A program made the translations under genes and the position numbers. Below are positions 30,484-40,520 of a stretch of DNA of 64,000 nt, piece by piece. Each line of letters starts with the position of its first letter. Position 1 is the first letter of the stretch. The stretch is from positions 499,213-563,212 of the forward strand of contig CAVXNR010000022.1 of the NCBI GenBank assembly GCA_963763095.1, written 5' to 3'. The DNA is from CAVUCH01 sp963763095. GTDB taxonomy: Bacteria > Acidobacteriota > Vicinamibacteria > Vicinamibacterales > JAENWD01. A model generated the notes under the pieces. That model did no database searches and was not told the DNA's origin. It saw only the letters and a list, made by a program, of their open reading frames with translations.

Positions 30484-31077
30484 ATGAGCGGCCGGCGACC
30501 AGGATCAGTGGTGAAGAATCAGCCAACAGCCGTTACCGAAAGGGCGCCAGCCTCCGTTGAGCAGCCATGGCGCACGGCGCGGGTCGCCCGCCTCGCCCCG
30601 GTGGTGCTGCTCGGCGGGCTCCTGGCCGGTTGCGCCACCACAGCCGCAGTGCCGCGGCCGTTCCCGGTTCCCGGAGACGCGTCCAGAACCCCCACCGGAC
30701 CGATCGCGGGGGATACAGTGGCCGACGACGCCCTGACATTTCAGGGGACCCCGTATCGGGCAGCCGGCACCGACCCGTCGGGGTTCGATTGCAGCGGTCT
30801 CGTGCAGTACGTCTTCGCGCGGCACGGCATCGCGGTGCCACGGAGCGTCGCCGAGCAGTTCCGGATCGGTCAGGACGTGGATGCGGACCGGCTCGAGCCG
30901 GGAGATCTCGTGTTCTTCAGGATCAACGCACGCGACGTGTCGCACGTCGGGATTGCGGTTGGCGGCGGCCGGTTCGTCCACGCCCCCAGCGAGCGCGGCA
31001 CGGTGCGGGTGTCGCTTTTGGCGGCGCCGTATTGGACAAAGCGCTATGCGGGGGCTCGCCGCGTCGGCGGCGGCTGA
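30484..31077 (+). CDS. NlpC/P60 family cell-wall hydrolase, lipoprotein
   Basis: About 197 residues. A long basic N-region leads to a lipoprotein signal (VVLLGGLLAGCATTAAVPR; lipobox LAGC), so the enzyme is probably tethered in the periplasm. The peptidase domain has the catalytic Cys in GFDCSGLVQYVFARHG, His in DVSHVGIAVGGGRF and the third residue in FVHAPSERGTV. The family cuts D-Glu-DAP bonds in peptidoglycan stems. The start is uncertain: ATG at 30415, ATG at 30484 or GTG at 30511 are all in frame. Confidence 0.85.
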   Translation: MSGRRPGSVVKNQPTAVTERAPASVEQPWRTARVARLAPVVLLGGLLAGCATTAAVPRPFPVPGDASRTPTGPIAGDTVADDALTFQGTPYRAAGTDPSGFDCSGLVQYVFARHGIAVPRSVAEQFRIGQDVDADRLEPGDLVFFRINARDVSHVGIAVGGGRFVHAPSERGTVRVSLLAAPYWTKRYAGARRVGGG

Positions 31078-31095
31078 CTGCAGGCGGACGTCCGC

Positions 31096-31914
31096 TCAGG
31101 CGGCGCGGTGCTCGCCGGTGCGGACGAGCCGCCGTGACGTGTCGGCGAGAAACTGCCGCACGTACAGATCGTCGCTCGTGTAGCGGGTCTGGAGTGCCGG
31201 TCGTTTGAGCGGCTCAATGCGCACGGGCAGGTCGCGCAGCTCCGGCTGATCGCTGGCGACCTCGGTGTAGCGCTGCGGATACGATGGGAACCCCTTGAAC
31301 GTCGTGCCCACCATGCCGCCGTATTTGGCCGTCAGACCGTTGAAGTCCTCGCGGAGGAAGTCGTACACGGCAGGGTCCGGTCCGGTCGCGAGATAGCCGC
31401 GCACCATGCGCGCCACGTCCGCGAAGAACTCCGGGCTGTGCGCGTACGGTGAGAGGGTCCCGTCGGCACGCAGGATCCGGCGGATGCCGCACTTCGTCGG
31501 ATCGACGTGATAGAGCTCGTGCACGATCGTGTCGAGCTTTGCGAGCCAGGGCTCCGCGTCCGGGTAGAGCGAATGCTTGCGCGAGCGGGCGAACGATTGA
31601 TCGCAGAACCGGGGCAGGCAGAACGAGATGAGGTATTCGATCGGTTTTGCTCCGAGCTCCACCGTCGGCGACTTCGTGATGAACCACTCCGACCGCCGCG
31701 TGATCGCTCCCGACCGCCGGTCGCGCCAGAAGTAGTAGCCCGGGTCGCTCGAGGGCAGCGTCAGGCAATGGCAGGTCGCGTACGCGCCGTCCGCGTGCGA
31801 GCGGCCGAACCTGGCAAACACCAGCAGGCTGCTCGGGTCGATGTAGCGGAGGTCCGGGACCCGTTTCACCAGGTCATCGATGAGCAGCGTGATCCGTTCG
31901 GTGTAATTGATCAT
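31096..31914 (-). CDS. Putative zinc metallopeptidase (HEXXH)
   Basis: 272 residues. DTIVHELYHVDPTKCGIRR carries HELYH, a HEXXH zinc motif, and EFFADVARM about 35 residues later could supply a third ligand or structural residues. The rest (FARFGRSHADGAYATCHCLTL; GYYFWRDRRSG; EYLISFCLPRFCDQSFA) matches no family I can name; a phage-type putative metallopeptidase is one possibility. No signal peptide, so it is cytoplasmic. The ATG at 31914 (MINYTERITLLIDDL) is chosen because the upstream extension is not protein-like. It converges with the NlpC/P60 gene. Confidence 0.55.
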   Translation of the reverse strand: MINYTERITLLIDDLVKRVPDLRYIDPSSLLVFARFGRSHADGAYATCHCLTLPSSDPGYYFWRDRRSGAITRRSEWFITKSPTVELGAKPIEYLISFCLPRFCDQSFARSRKHSLYPDAEPWLAKLDTIVHELYHVDPTKCGIRRILRADGTLSPYAHSPEFFADVARMVRGYLATGPDPAVYDFLREDFNGLTAKYGGMVGTTFKGFPSYPQRYTEVASDQPELRDLPVRIEPLKRPALQTRYTSDDLYVRQFLADTSRRLVRTGEHRAA

Positions 31915-32335
31915 GCGCGTCGCACGCACACGGACCTCGGGCGTTCGTTGCGGGCCTCCCGATAAGTTGTGGGCGATCGTGGGCGCGAGCGTTAGCGTTA
32001 TATGCGTGCAGGTTGTCGGTGTCAAGCTGGTCTGAACTGCATGCTTCAGCACCCCAACCTGCGTTCGAAGTGGTTTATCGGCCGTTCGTGCGCGCAGGTT
32101 AACTGAACCGAAGGGTGACGTGGAATGGTGTGCAAAAGAGCTGGTCCGTCGCCAATTCGCGTACACGCTTCCCGAGTGCCTCCCGCGTTCAACCGAGCCC
32201 CGACCGAGCCCATCACACGAGCGACACTGACGAACGCCGCGCAGGCGATGAGCCGGAGCCGATAGAAAGAGGCGTGCGCCGGCCTTTGGTGTCTAATCCG
32301 GCAGCGCGTCCGTCCTGACGAGGAGATCCGCATGC
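31915..32335. other. Non-coding interval
   Basis: About 420 bp upstream of the HEXXH gene, slightly less GC-rich than its surroundings. No gene, tRNA or convincing recombination site is visible. Motifs such as GTTAGCG at about 31,991 were considered as integron-like and dismissed. Confidence 0.4.
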
Positions 32336-32407
32336 GTGCCAGAGCGACAGGAGGTCACGGTTCGCTTCACGAGCGCGCAACTGAACGACGTACTGAAATC
32401 ACTGGGT
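32336..32407 (+). pseudogene. Remnant resembling a DUF4139-type protein
   Basis: A short stretch reads ERQEVTVRFTSAQLNDVLKS, which resembles the N-terminal part of DUF4139 (mucoidy inhibitor-like) proteins. The similarity stops near 32,405 and the frame continues as Arg/Pro-rich nonsense to the neighbouring gene. It is too short to be functional, so a gene remnant is likely; this rests on memory of the family and is weak. Confidence 0.3.
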
Positions 32408-32495
32408 GAGGTCGAGGACGACACGGCCTGGTCGCGTCGTCCTTCACGTCCGCGGCAAAGGCGGGCCGATGTGTGCGGGACAGTCGACTCGCTTC

Positions 32496-33200
32496 TCAGT
32501 CCTTCGTCATCGTGAGCCCCGTGACCGTCGCGGACGTGTTGTGCCCGAAACGCACGCCGTAAATCCCGTCGGCCGATTTCAGCTTGCCGGCGGTGACGAC
32601 CTCCGTCGTCGGATAACTGCCGACGGTCGTGCCGTTGATCGCGCACTCCACGCGGTCTGCCTTCACCGACATGGCAATCTCCTGGGTGACGGATGAACCC
32701 TTCGCCGAGGCTTTCTGCACCGCCGCATTCGCCTCCGGACGCTGCGCGCCCATGTGGAATGGCTCGGGCCCGAAACCGCGCACGATGAAGTTGCCGTTGC
32801 CGTAGGCGGCGCAATAGAGATAACTCTGCCCGGCCATCCCCATGTCGCTGCCGGCGATCACGATCCCGTACGGGTGGGGATGGTCATTGAGACCCATGTA
32901 GTTCGCCTCGGTGAAGGTGGCTTTCACGGTATAGGTTCCGCTCGCGCGATTGGCGGGGTTCCAATAGGTCACCGCGGGCCCGGTCGTGACCTCCAGCTTT
33001 GCCGCCGTTCCGGAGAGCTTTGCGTCAGCGAGGGAACGTCCCGCCTGCTCTTCGCGGGCGTCGATCTTGCCCGTCCATCCCTGCACCGTGATTCCCCCGG
33101 CGACGGGGCGCGATTGCTCGGATGCCGGCTGGGCGCTGCCCTGGGCGACGGTGCCGGCGAACAGGACCAGAGCGAGTGCAGCGGTGCGAGTCATGGCCAT
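32496..33200 (-). CDS. Secreted beta-sandwich protein (DUF1080-like)
   Basis: 234 residues. The signal peptide MAMTRTAALALVLFAGTVAQGSAQ is followed by a mature domain of beta strands: GGITVQGWTGKIDAR, GTYTVKATFTEANYMG, GIVIAGSDMGMAGQSYLYCAAYGNGNFIVRGFG, RVECAINGTTVGSYPTTE and GKLKSADGIYGVRFGHNTSATV. This pattern resembles the concanavalin-like fold of DUF1080 (3-keto-disaccharide hydrolase) proteins common in Acidobacteria and Planctomycetes, but no active site can be assigned. AGGA lies 8 bp before the ATG at 33200. Confidence 0.65.
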   Translation of the reverse strand: MAMTRTAALALVLFAGTVAQGSAQPASEQSRPVAGGITVQGWTGKIDAREEQAGRSLADAKLSGTAAKLEVTTGPAVTYWNPANRASGTYTVKATFTEANYMGLNDHPHPYGIVIAGSDMGMAGQSYLYCAAYGNGNFIVRGFGPEPFHMGAQRPEANAAVQKASAKGSSVTQEIAMSVKADRVECAINGTTVGSYPTTEVVTAGKLKSADGIYGVRFGHNTSATVTGLTMTKD

Positions 33201-33414
33201 GGAGTTGTCCTTCCTTGAGAGATGCACCCGGTTTGTAGACCGATTCGACGTGCCGGGTCAACGGACATCCACTCCGCGCGACCTGCTCGACGCCATCACA
33301 GCTTTGACACATCGCAGCTGTCTGTCTTGACCGCGTGCCCAGTCTCCACGAGCATGGTGCCGTTGGCGGAGAGAGGCAGATGACGCAAAACCCTTCACGG
33401 GAACGCCGGCACGG

Positions 33415-34672
33415 ATGAGAGTCTTCAAATTCGGCGGCGCCAGCGTGAAGGACGAGGCCGGCGTGCGCAACGTGGCCACCGTGCTTCGACACTTCGCGGA
33501 CGGATGACCTGGTCGTTGTCGTCAGCGCGATGGGGAAAACCACCAACGCGCTCGAGGCGGTGGTCCGGGCCCGCACCGACGGACGAGACGCGGCGACGAT
33601 GGTCGATGCGCTGCGGCAGGATCACCTGGCGGTGCTGGCGGGTGTTGCACCCGGGCATTCGGACGCCAAGGCGGAACTGATGGCGCAGTTCGATCGTCTG
33701 GCGGAGACCCTGCGGCACGGACCGTCGACCGACAGCGACCGCGACTATGACGCCATCGTGTCGTTCGGTGAGCTCTGGAGCACCCTCATCGTGACTGCGC
33801 ACCTCGATGCTGTTGGCCTGAAGACCTGTTGGGTGGATGCACGCACGATGGTCAGCACCGATGCGCTCTATCGCAGCGCACGGATCGACTGGGCGGCATC
33901 CGCAACGCATGCGCCGGCGGTATGGGCGGGTGTGAGCGGCAGTCCGAGGCGGCTGCTGACGCAGGGCTTCGTGGGCCGCGCTCCCGACGGCACCACCACG
34001 ACGCTCGGCCGCGAGGGCTCGGACTTCAGCGCGGCGATCCTCGCCTACCTGCTCGACGCGGAGAGCGTGACGATCTGGAAGGACGTCCCCGGGATGTTCA
34101 ACGCGGATCCGAAGCGCTTCCCCGACACGAAGTTGCTCTCGCACATCAGCTACCGCGAGGCGATCGAGCTGAGCTACTTCGGCGCGAGCGTGATCCACCC
34201 GCGCACGCTGCAGCCGCTGCAGAAAAAGCACATCCCGCTGTACGTCCGGTCGTTCACCGACGCGACCGCGCCGGGCACCACCATCGACGATCACAACGCA
34301 GACGACTCGCTCATCCCGTCGTTCATCGTGAAAGGGGCGCAGCTGCTCATCTCGATCACGCCGCGCGATCTCAGCTTCATCGTCGAGGAGAACCTCAGCG
34401 ACATCTTCAGGCTCTTCGCCACGAACCGCGTGCGCATCGAGCTGATGCAGAACAGCGCCGTCGCGTTCAGCGTGGCCGTGGACGATACGCCGCGGGCGCG
34501 CGGCCTCGATCGAGGAGTTGGTGCCGGGAGTTCGAGGTCCGCTACAACGACGGGTGCGAGCTGGTGACGCTGCGCCACTTCGACGAGCCGACGGTGCGGA
34601 GAGCTGACTGAAGGCAAGGAGATCCTGATCGAGCAGCGCAGCCGGAATACCGCGCGGTTCGTCCTGAAGTGA
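33415..34672 (+). CDS. Aspartate kinase, three frameshifts
   Basis: Phosphorylates aspartate, the first step toward lysine, threonine and methionine, so it acts upstream of lysA in this segment. It opens MRVFKFGGASVKDEAGVRNV with the KFGGxS motif. The frame shifts near 33,503 (a spare G), then DDLVVVVSAMGKTTNAL, DYDAIVSFGELWS, TTTLGREGSDFSAAILAYLL and SVTIWKDVPGMFNADPKRF, all diagnostic. The C-terminal ACT-like part (LISITPRDLSFIVEENLSDIF) is broken near 34,500 and 34,605 before ending TARFVLK at 34672. About 419 residues, a single-function enzyme of the type seen in Bacteroidetes and Acidobacteria. Confidence 0.82.
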
Positions 34673-34825
34673 ACACAGCGGTGCGTCGCGGTTGTCGGAC
34701 TGAAGACACGTGCGGCGCCCACGCAAACCCGGTGTGGATGGCACGTTTTCGGGGCGCAGCGAACGCGCGGGCAAGCGCCGCCAAGCTCGACCAAAGCGTC
34801 CGGGGCCCATGCTATTGTCTGTCCC

Positions 34826-37563
34826 GTGTCAGGGCGTCCCCGCCCAATCGATGTCGCGGTTCCGCCGGTCCGACGGCGCCGCCTCCTGCTGGCACTTGGT
34901 TTCTGGTACGCGCTCTACCTGGGAGTAATCATCTACTCCGACGTCTGGCGTCCGCAGGACCTCGGCATCAAGCTGGAATACGGGGCTGGCGATGTGTACG
35001 TCGCCCATGTGGTGCCCGGCTCGCCCGCGCAGGTCGCGGGCCTGCAGGTCGGCGACCGCGTTTCACGACTTCGGATCGGTTCGTCTCCGCACCCGTCTCG
35101 ATCGGCTGGCGTTCCACCCTCGCCTCCGCTTCGAGAAACCCATTCCCGTCACATGGCTTCGCACGGGCGCAGAGATGCACTCGACGATGACCGTGTCTCT
35201 CGGCGACCCGGCGTTCTGGAGCACAAGAGCCGGATTCACCCTGGCATTGATGCGCGCGGTGCAGATCGCGATGCTGGCCCTTGCATTCGTGATTGCGTGG
35301 AAACAGCCGCAGGACTCGGGGGCGTTCATCGGTGCATGGCTGCTGGCAAGCCTCGCAGTGTACAACATCGTGCTGCCGGCGCGGCTCCCTGGGGTCTGGC
35401 GTGATCTGCCGGTCCCGCTGGAGGCCGCGCTCTGGCTTCCGTACCATGTCGAGCATCAGTGCAGGCGCGATCCTCGCCACCTTCTACACGGTGTTCCCGC
35501 AGAAGGGGCCTCGCTGGAAGCTCATTCTCGGCGCGGTCTGGGGTTTGACGCTGCCGCTGCTCGCGCTCGGTGCCTATGACCAGCTCCAGGTGCAGTACGC
35601 GCCACACACGGTGCCGCTGCCGACGGCGCTGACCTGGCTGAACACACCCGCCACCCTGCTGCTGGTTGCACTCGGGGCATGCGTGATGGTCGGAAATTAT
35701 CGGCGGCTGTCGTCTGAGACCGAGCGCCGCCGGGTGCGCCTGGTGCTGGGATCGTCCTGTGCCGCCTGTCTTTCCGCCGGCGCCGCTGCGACGTACTGGG
35801 CGGCGTCGCCACGCGCAGACCTGACCACAGGGCTGTTTTCGTCGTGGGCGCTCACCCTCGGCATGTTGCCGACGATCCTGGTTCCGTTCTCGTTCGCGTA
35901 CGCCATCACGCGTCATCGGCTGTTCGACATCAGCTTGATCCTCCGCAGGGGCCTGCAGTACACGCTCGCCCGCCGATTCCTGCTGTCACTGATTCCGGCC
36001 GTGGCGCTCGTCTTTCTGGTCGATGTCTACACCCACCCTCGGGCTCCCGGCGGAGGGTTGCGCGAGCGGGTCTGGTGGTACGCGGGATTACTCGCGGCGG
36101 CGGTGTGGATCTACAGGCGCCGCGCCGACTGGCTGGAGGCGCTCGATCGCCGATACTTCAGGGAACAGTACAGCGCGCAGAAGTTGCTTCGGGAGCTGGC
36201 CGGCGATCTTGAGAAGGCGACGCAGCTGGAGGATCTGCTGCCGGCCGTCGCGCGACGGATCGAGGCGGCGCTGCACCCGAAGTACGTCGGCTCTGCTGCT
36301 GAGGTCGCACGACGGGCGATTCTACGAGTCCGTCGACAGGACCGAGCCGCCGCCGCACACCCTGAGGTTCTCCGCGGGGGACAAGGCGATCCGGCTGCTC
36401 GCCGTGCTCGGCCGCCCGCTCGTCGTGGGGTCCGGCGCGCCACGCAGTGTGTTCGACGAGTTGCCGGAGGATGAGCGCCGTGCGCTCGTGGCCCTGGAGA
36501 CCGAGCTGCTCGTCGCGATCGCCGGGCCTGGCGACACGGTGGAGGCGCTTCTTGCCCTCGGGATGAAACGCTCGGAGGAGCCGTTCAGCAGTGAGGACCT
36601 GGATCTTCTCACCGCGGTCGCGATGAATCTCAAGTCCCTGCTCCCGCGGTCGGCCACGAGCGAGGAGTGCGATTCCTGCGGCGCGTCGTATGCGACCGGT
36701 ACGGGCCGGTGCACGACCGATGGCACGGTGCTCGTCCCGAGTGAGACGCCGACGCTGCTAGCGGCCAGGTATGCGATCGAGCGCCGGCTTGGACGCGGGG
36801 GCATGGGCACCGTGTATGCGGCGCGAGACCTGCAGCTGAACCGCCCCGTGGCTGTGAAGCTGCTGCGCGAACGGCTCGAGTCCGCACCTGCGGTCGAGAG
36901 GTGCCGTCGCGAGGCACGCGCCGCCGCTGCGCTCGCGCACCCGAATGTCGTCACCATTTACGACATGGGGCTGACCTCCGACGGACGCCCCTTCCTGGTG
37001 ATGGAACTGCTGCGAGGGGGCACGCTCCGGGAGGCGTTGTCCGGAGGGCCGCTGGCCCCGAATCGGATCGGGGACCTCTTCGAAGGAATCTGTGCCGCAC
37101 TCGATGCCGCCCATGCGCAGGGACTCGTGCATCGAGACCTGAAGCCGGAGAACGTCTTCCTCGTGCGCGGCGCCCGTGACTCCGCACCGTGAAGCTTCTC
37201 GACTTCGGCATTTCGACTTTCATCCACGACGTGCGGACGGGTCCGCGCAGTGGGGTACTCGGCACCCCGGAATACGCCGCTCCCGAGCAGATACGCGGTG
37301 AGGTGCCCGCCGCCTCGTGGGATGTGTGGGCGTTGAGCGTCATGGCCTTCGAAGCCGTCGTGGGCATGCGACCGGTGGCGTGCGTGTCTCTCGCCCTGGC
37401 GGGACAACTGTCGCCGGCGGACACCAGCTGGAACGATCCCGCGCTGCGCCGCCTGACGCCGCAGCTTGCTACGGTCTTCGGGCGCGCCCTGTCGCTCGAT
37501 CCTGCCGAGCGGCCCCCAAGCCCCTCAATGTTTCTCGAGCGTCTGCAGGAGGCCCTGCGCTGA
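34826..37563 (+). CDS. Membrane sensor Ser/Thr protein kinase with PDZ-like, multi-TM and GAF domains, four frameshifts
   Basis: About 912 residues once repaired. One N-terminal TM (LLLALGFWYALYLGVIIYSD) is followed by a PDZ-like piece (DVYVAHVVPGSPAQVAGLQVGDRV). Several TM segments follow (FTLALMRAVQIAMLALAFVI to LIPAVALVFLVDVY), then an amphipathic linker, a GAF domain (ELEDLLPAVARRIE to LDLLTAVAMNLK) and a small Cys pair motif (ECDSCGASYATGTGRC). The C-terminal kinase has LGRGGMGTVYAARD, VAVKLL, GLVHRDLKPENVFL, LLDFGIS and GTPEYAAPEQ, so it is catalytically complete. Frame shifts lie near 35,065, 35,450, 36,290 and 37,180. It abuts an ECF sigma gene, suggesting it controls that sigma by phosphorylation. 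Confidence 0.75.
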
Positions 37564-38282
37564 ATGGCCGGCTTCGTCACGACTCGCTGGACGCTTGTCC
37601 AGCAGGCCGCCGATCTCTCACATCCTGATGCCGCGGCGGCGCTCGAGCATCTCTGCCGCGTCTACTGGCCGGCCATCTACGTGTATGTCCGCCAGAAGGG
37701 GTTCGGTCCGCCCGAGGCCGCCGACCTGACCCAGGAGTTCTTCACCCGCATACTCGAGAAGCGCTACTTCGATCAGGCACGGCGTGAGCGGGGACGTTTC
37801 GCACCTTCCTGCTTACGTGCGCACGGAACTTCCTGGCGAACGAGTGGGACCGCCAGAAGGCGCAAAAACGCGGGGGAGGCCAGACACTCCTGTCGCTGGA
37901 CCATCGGCCCGTCGAGGACCGGTATCAGCTCGAACCGCATCACGAGCTGACCCCCGAACGGATCTTCGAGCAGCAGTGGGCCTGGAGTCTCGTTGAGCAG
38001 GCGCTGCACCGTCTGGAGGAGGATATCCGGGTCGCGGGGCGGGAGCGCATGTATGCCGAGTGCCGCGATCTGCTGCTGGGGGGTGACGGCGATGCGACGT
38101 ATCGGCAGATCGCCGGGCGGTTGAACATCACGGAAGGCGCGTTGAAGGTTCAAGTGCACCGTCTCCGGAGGCGCCTCCGCGAGCTGGTGCTGGAAGAACT
38201 CGATCACACCGGAGCTGCCGACACCGACTCGGCGGGAGAACTGCGGCACCTCCTGGGACTGCTGGCCCATCCGTCCATGTAA
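37564..38282 (+). CDS. ECF sigma factor of the kinase-linked (Planctomycetes/Acidobacteria) type, one frameshift
   Basis: About 239 residues. It opens FVTTRWTLVQQAADLSHPDA, typical of this sigma subgroup, then LCRVYWPAIYVYVRQKGFGPPEAADLTQEFFTRIL (region 2). The frame shifts near 37,803 to FRTFLLTCARNFLANEWDRQKAQKRGGG. Region 4 is TYRQIAGRLNITEGALKVQVHRLRRRLRELV. It starts immediately after the kinase stop, and a kinase-like protein follows. In such modules the kinase is thought to modify the sigma instead of an anti-sigma factor holding it; no anti-sigma is seen here. Confidence 0.82.
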
Positions 38283-38334
38283 CCTTCGCCGCCCCCCGCT
38301 TCATCGATCAGCGGGCCTGCCACGGGAGCGATCA

Positions 38335-39102
38335 ATGACATGTGCGGGGTGCGGCGCTCGAACGACAGTCGAACGCGCCAGCTATTGTGCCCGCTGCCTG
38401 CTGCGTGCCGTTGAACTCCACGGCGACGCGCCGGTTCTCTCCGCCGCCGACGAGTCCCCGCCCTGCGAGCTGCTGTCGATCATGGGCGAGACCGCGCGTG
38501 CGGTGACGTTCCTGGGCGAACAGACCTGGCCCGTTCGGCGGCTCGTCGCCTTGAAGCTCTTCAGAGACGACGCCTGCCACCAGCTCAGCACCGCGGCGGC
38601 GCACCTGACCGTGCCCCGTCACCCGAACATCGCCGCAGTGCTGGAGAGCGGCCGCCTCGCAGGGCGGCCGTATCTGGTCACCCAGTATCTGGGAGGCGGA
38701 TCGCTGGCGCCGTGTTGCGATCAGCATCGGCTTGGAATCGAGCCGCGCATGACGGCCCTGCTCGCGGTTACCGGCGCCCTTGCTTTCGCGCACGCGCATG
38801 GTGCCGTGCATGGGCGGCTGACATCGTCGAACGTGTTGTGCGAGCCGAGGTCGCCATTCCTGGTGCAGATCATGGACTTCGACTGCAACGGCCGGAAGGT
38901 CTCGGGCGACGTGCGGCCCGACGTGCTCGCTCGCGCAGATCTCGACGCTGTAATCACACTCGCCGACCGCCTGCTTCGCCCAGTCGCTCCGAAGGCGCTC
39001 GATCTTGCCGGCATCCTCGACCGGCTGCGCCAGAAGGCCTCGTCGACAGAGGATCTGCGGACCGCCTTTGAGAACCTCCGCGCGCGGATTCCGCCGGCGT
39101 AG
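38335..39102 (+). CDS. Kinase-fold protein lacking catalytic residues (pseudokinase)
   Basis: 255 residues. N-terminal zinc ribbon (CAGCGARTTVERASYCARC), then a protein-kinase fold. VALKLF keeps the ATP-binding Lys, and HPNIAAVLESGRLAGRPYLVTQYLGGGSL is normal. The catalytic loop, however, reads HGAVHGRLTSSNVL, with HGRL in place of HRD and no Asp, and the metal-binding DFG is DFDCNG. No glycine-rich loop is obvious. It is therefore probably inactive and may be an allosteric partner of the active kinase and sigma factor just upstream. The N-terminal Cys motif parallels the one ahead of the active kinase domain. Confidence 0.75.
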   Translation: MTCAGCGARTTVERASYCARCLLRAVELHGDAPVLSAADESPPCELLSIMGETARAVTFLGEQTWPVRRLVALKLFRDDACHQLSTAAAHLTVPRHPNIAAVLESGRLAGRPYLVTQYLGGGSLAPCCDQHRLGIEPRMTALLAVTGALAFAHAHGAVHGRLTSSNVLCEPRSPFLVQIMDFDCNGRKVSGDVRPDVLARADLDAVITLADRLLRPVAPKALDLAGILDRLRQKASSTEDLRTAFENLRARIPPA

Positions 39103-39208
39103 GCACTTCCTTCGTTCGCCGCCACCCGCCCACCTGCCCCGTCACGCAATGTAACCATCGCGGCCGAGTCCTTCATACACCACTGAGTCCGAAACCAAAG
39201 GGGGTTCC

Positions 39209-40411
39209 ATGACACAGTGGATCAGCCGTCTGGCAACGGCCGGGGCGGCCGCACTCCTGGTGTGCGGCGCCTCACCGGCATTCGGATCCACGGAGTCGCG
39301 TGCGCTTACGGAGGAGGGCTACAGCCGTGCGTACGAGCTGAGGTTCGCGGAGAGCCTTGCCACCCTCGGCAACGCGCGGCTCGCCGATCCGTCGGACCCC
39401 GCGCCGGCGCGCGCTGTCGCCGCCGTGACATGGATGGAGATCCTCTGCGCCCAGGGCGTCGCCACCTTCGAGGCGTTCGAGGGTGATGCTTCGGGTGACG
39501 CGGTCTCCCGGCCTGCCGTTGATCGCCGTCTGAGCGAACGGTTTTCCACGCACATCGACGCGGCCGTTCAACTGGCGCAGCGCCAACTGACGATCACGCC
39601 TCACGACATCGACGCTCAGTACCAGCTCGGCGCGAGCTCCGGTCTCCTGGCGCTCTACCACGGCACGGTCGAGGGCCGCACGTTCGCGGCGTTCCGGGAG
39701 GGACGTCGCGCTGTTGCCATCATGGAACGGATCCGGCAGCGGGATCCCACGCATCGCGAAGCGGCCCTGATTCCGGGCATGTATCGCTACGCCATCTCGA
39801 CACTCTCGTGGCCCAAGCGAATGATCGCCGGTATGGCGGGATTGCCCGCAGACCGTGAGGGGGGGATTCAGCTGCTCGAGAGGGCTGCCGCTGACTCCGC
39901 TGCCACTGTCACCGACGCCAGCCTGATCCTGACGATCGTCTACAACCGGGAAGGCCGGCACGCCGAGGCCGCGGCCCACCTCACCCGTCTGCAGGCGAGG
40001 CACCGAGGCAACCGGCTGCTCGCGTTGAACATGGCTGCGACCGCACTGGCAGCGTCAGAACCGCAAGCCGCCGTGAAGGCGATCACTGAGGCGCTGGCGC
40101 TGCATCCCACGTTCGCGGAGCCGATGATACCCGGCGAGCGCGCCATGTGGCTCTACATCCGTGGCGCGGCGCGCGCGTCACTGCATGATCCGGGTGCCCT
40201 GGAGGATTTGCGGCAGTCTCTCGGCAACGGGCCCCGGGACTGGATCCGTGCACGAGCGCATCTCGAATTGTGCGGCCTGGCGCTGCGGGCGCGGGATTAC
40301 CACCAGGTACAGGCGGACTGTGATGCGGCCGTCTACTACGGCGAGCGCGGCGCGGACAACCGCGCCGTGGAGAGGGCGAAGCGCATGTGGCGTGAACGCA
40401 ACCCGTCATGA
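39209..40411 (+). CDS. Secreted TPR-like repeat protein
   Basis: 400 residues. The signal peptide is MTQWISRLATAGAAALLVCGASPAFG. It is then nearly all helical, with TPR-like spacing (YSRAYELRFAESLATLGNARLADPSDP; AQYQLGASSGLLALYHGTVEG; ASLILTIVYNREGRHAEAAAHLTRL; LLALNMAATALAASEPQAAVKAITEALALHP; RAHLELCGLALRARDYHQVQADCDAA). It is probably a periplasmic or outer-membrane scaffold. It follows the kinase/sigma/pseudokinase genes on the same strand after 106 bp, so it may be a target of that module. Confidence 0.65.
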   Translation: MTQWISRLATAGAAALLVCGASPAFGSTESRALTEEGYSRAYELRFAESLATLGNARLADPSDPAPARAVAAVTWMEILCAQGVATFEAFEGDASGDAVSRPAVDRRLSERFSTHIDAAVQLAQRQLTITPHDIDAQYQLGASSGLLALYHGTVEGRTFAAFREGRRAVAIMERIRQRDPTHREAALIPGMYRYAISTLSWPKRMIAGMAGLPADREGGIQLLERAAADSAATVTDASLILTIVYNREGRHAEAAAHLTRLQARHRGNRLLALNMAATALAASEPQAAVKAITEALALHPTFAEPMIPGERAMWLYIRGAARASLHDPGALEDLRQSLGNGPRDWIRARAHLELCGLALRARDYHQVQADCDAAVYYGERGADNRAVERAKRMWRERNPS

Positions 40412-40520
40412 CGCAACCATACCCATGTGGGGGCAGGGCGGGAGTAAGACCAGTTACTTGGGAATGGCGATCGAGTCAACAGCGGTACTGACGGCGGCGG
40501 GCGCTCCGTGTCGGGCTCTT

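Noticed and set aside
31985..32010. GTTAGCG/GTTATAT motifs considered as an integron attC core
   Set aside because: The core does not fit GTTRRRY, no matching inverse core lies at the right distance, and there is no integrase or cassette.
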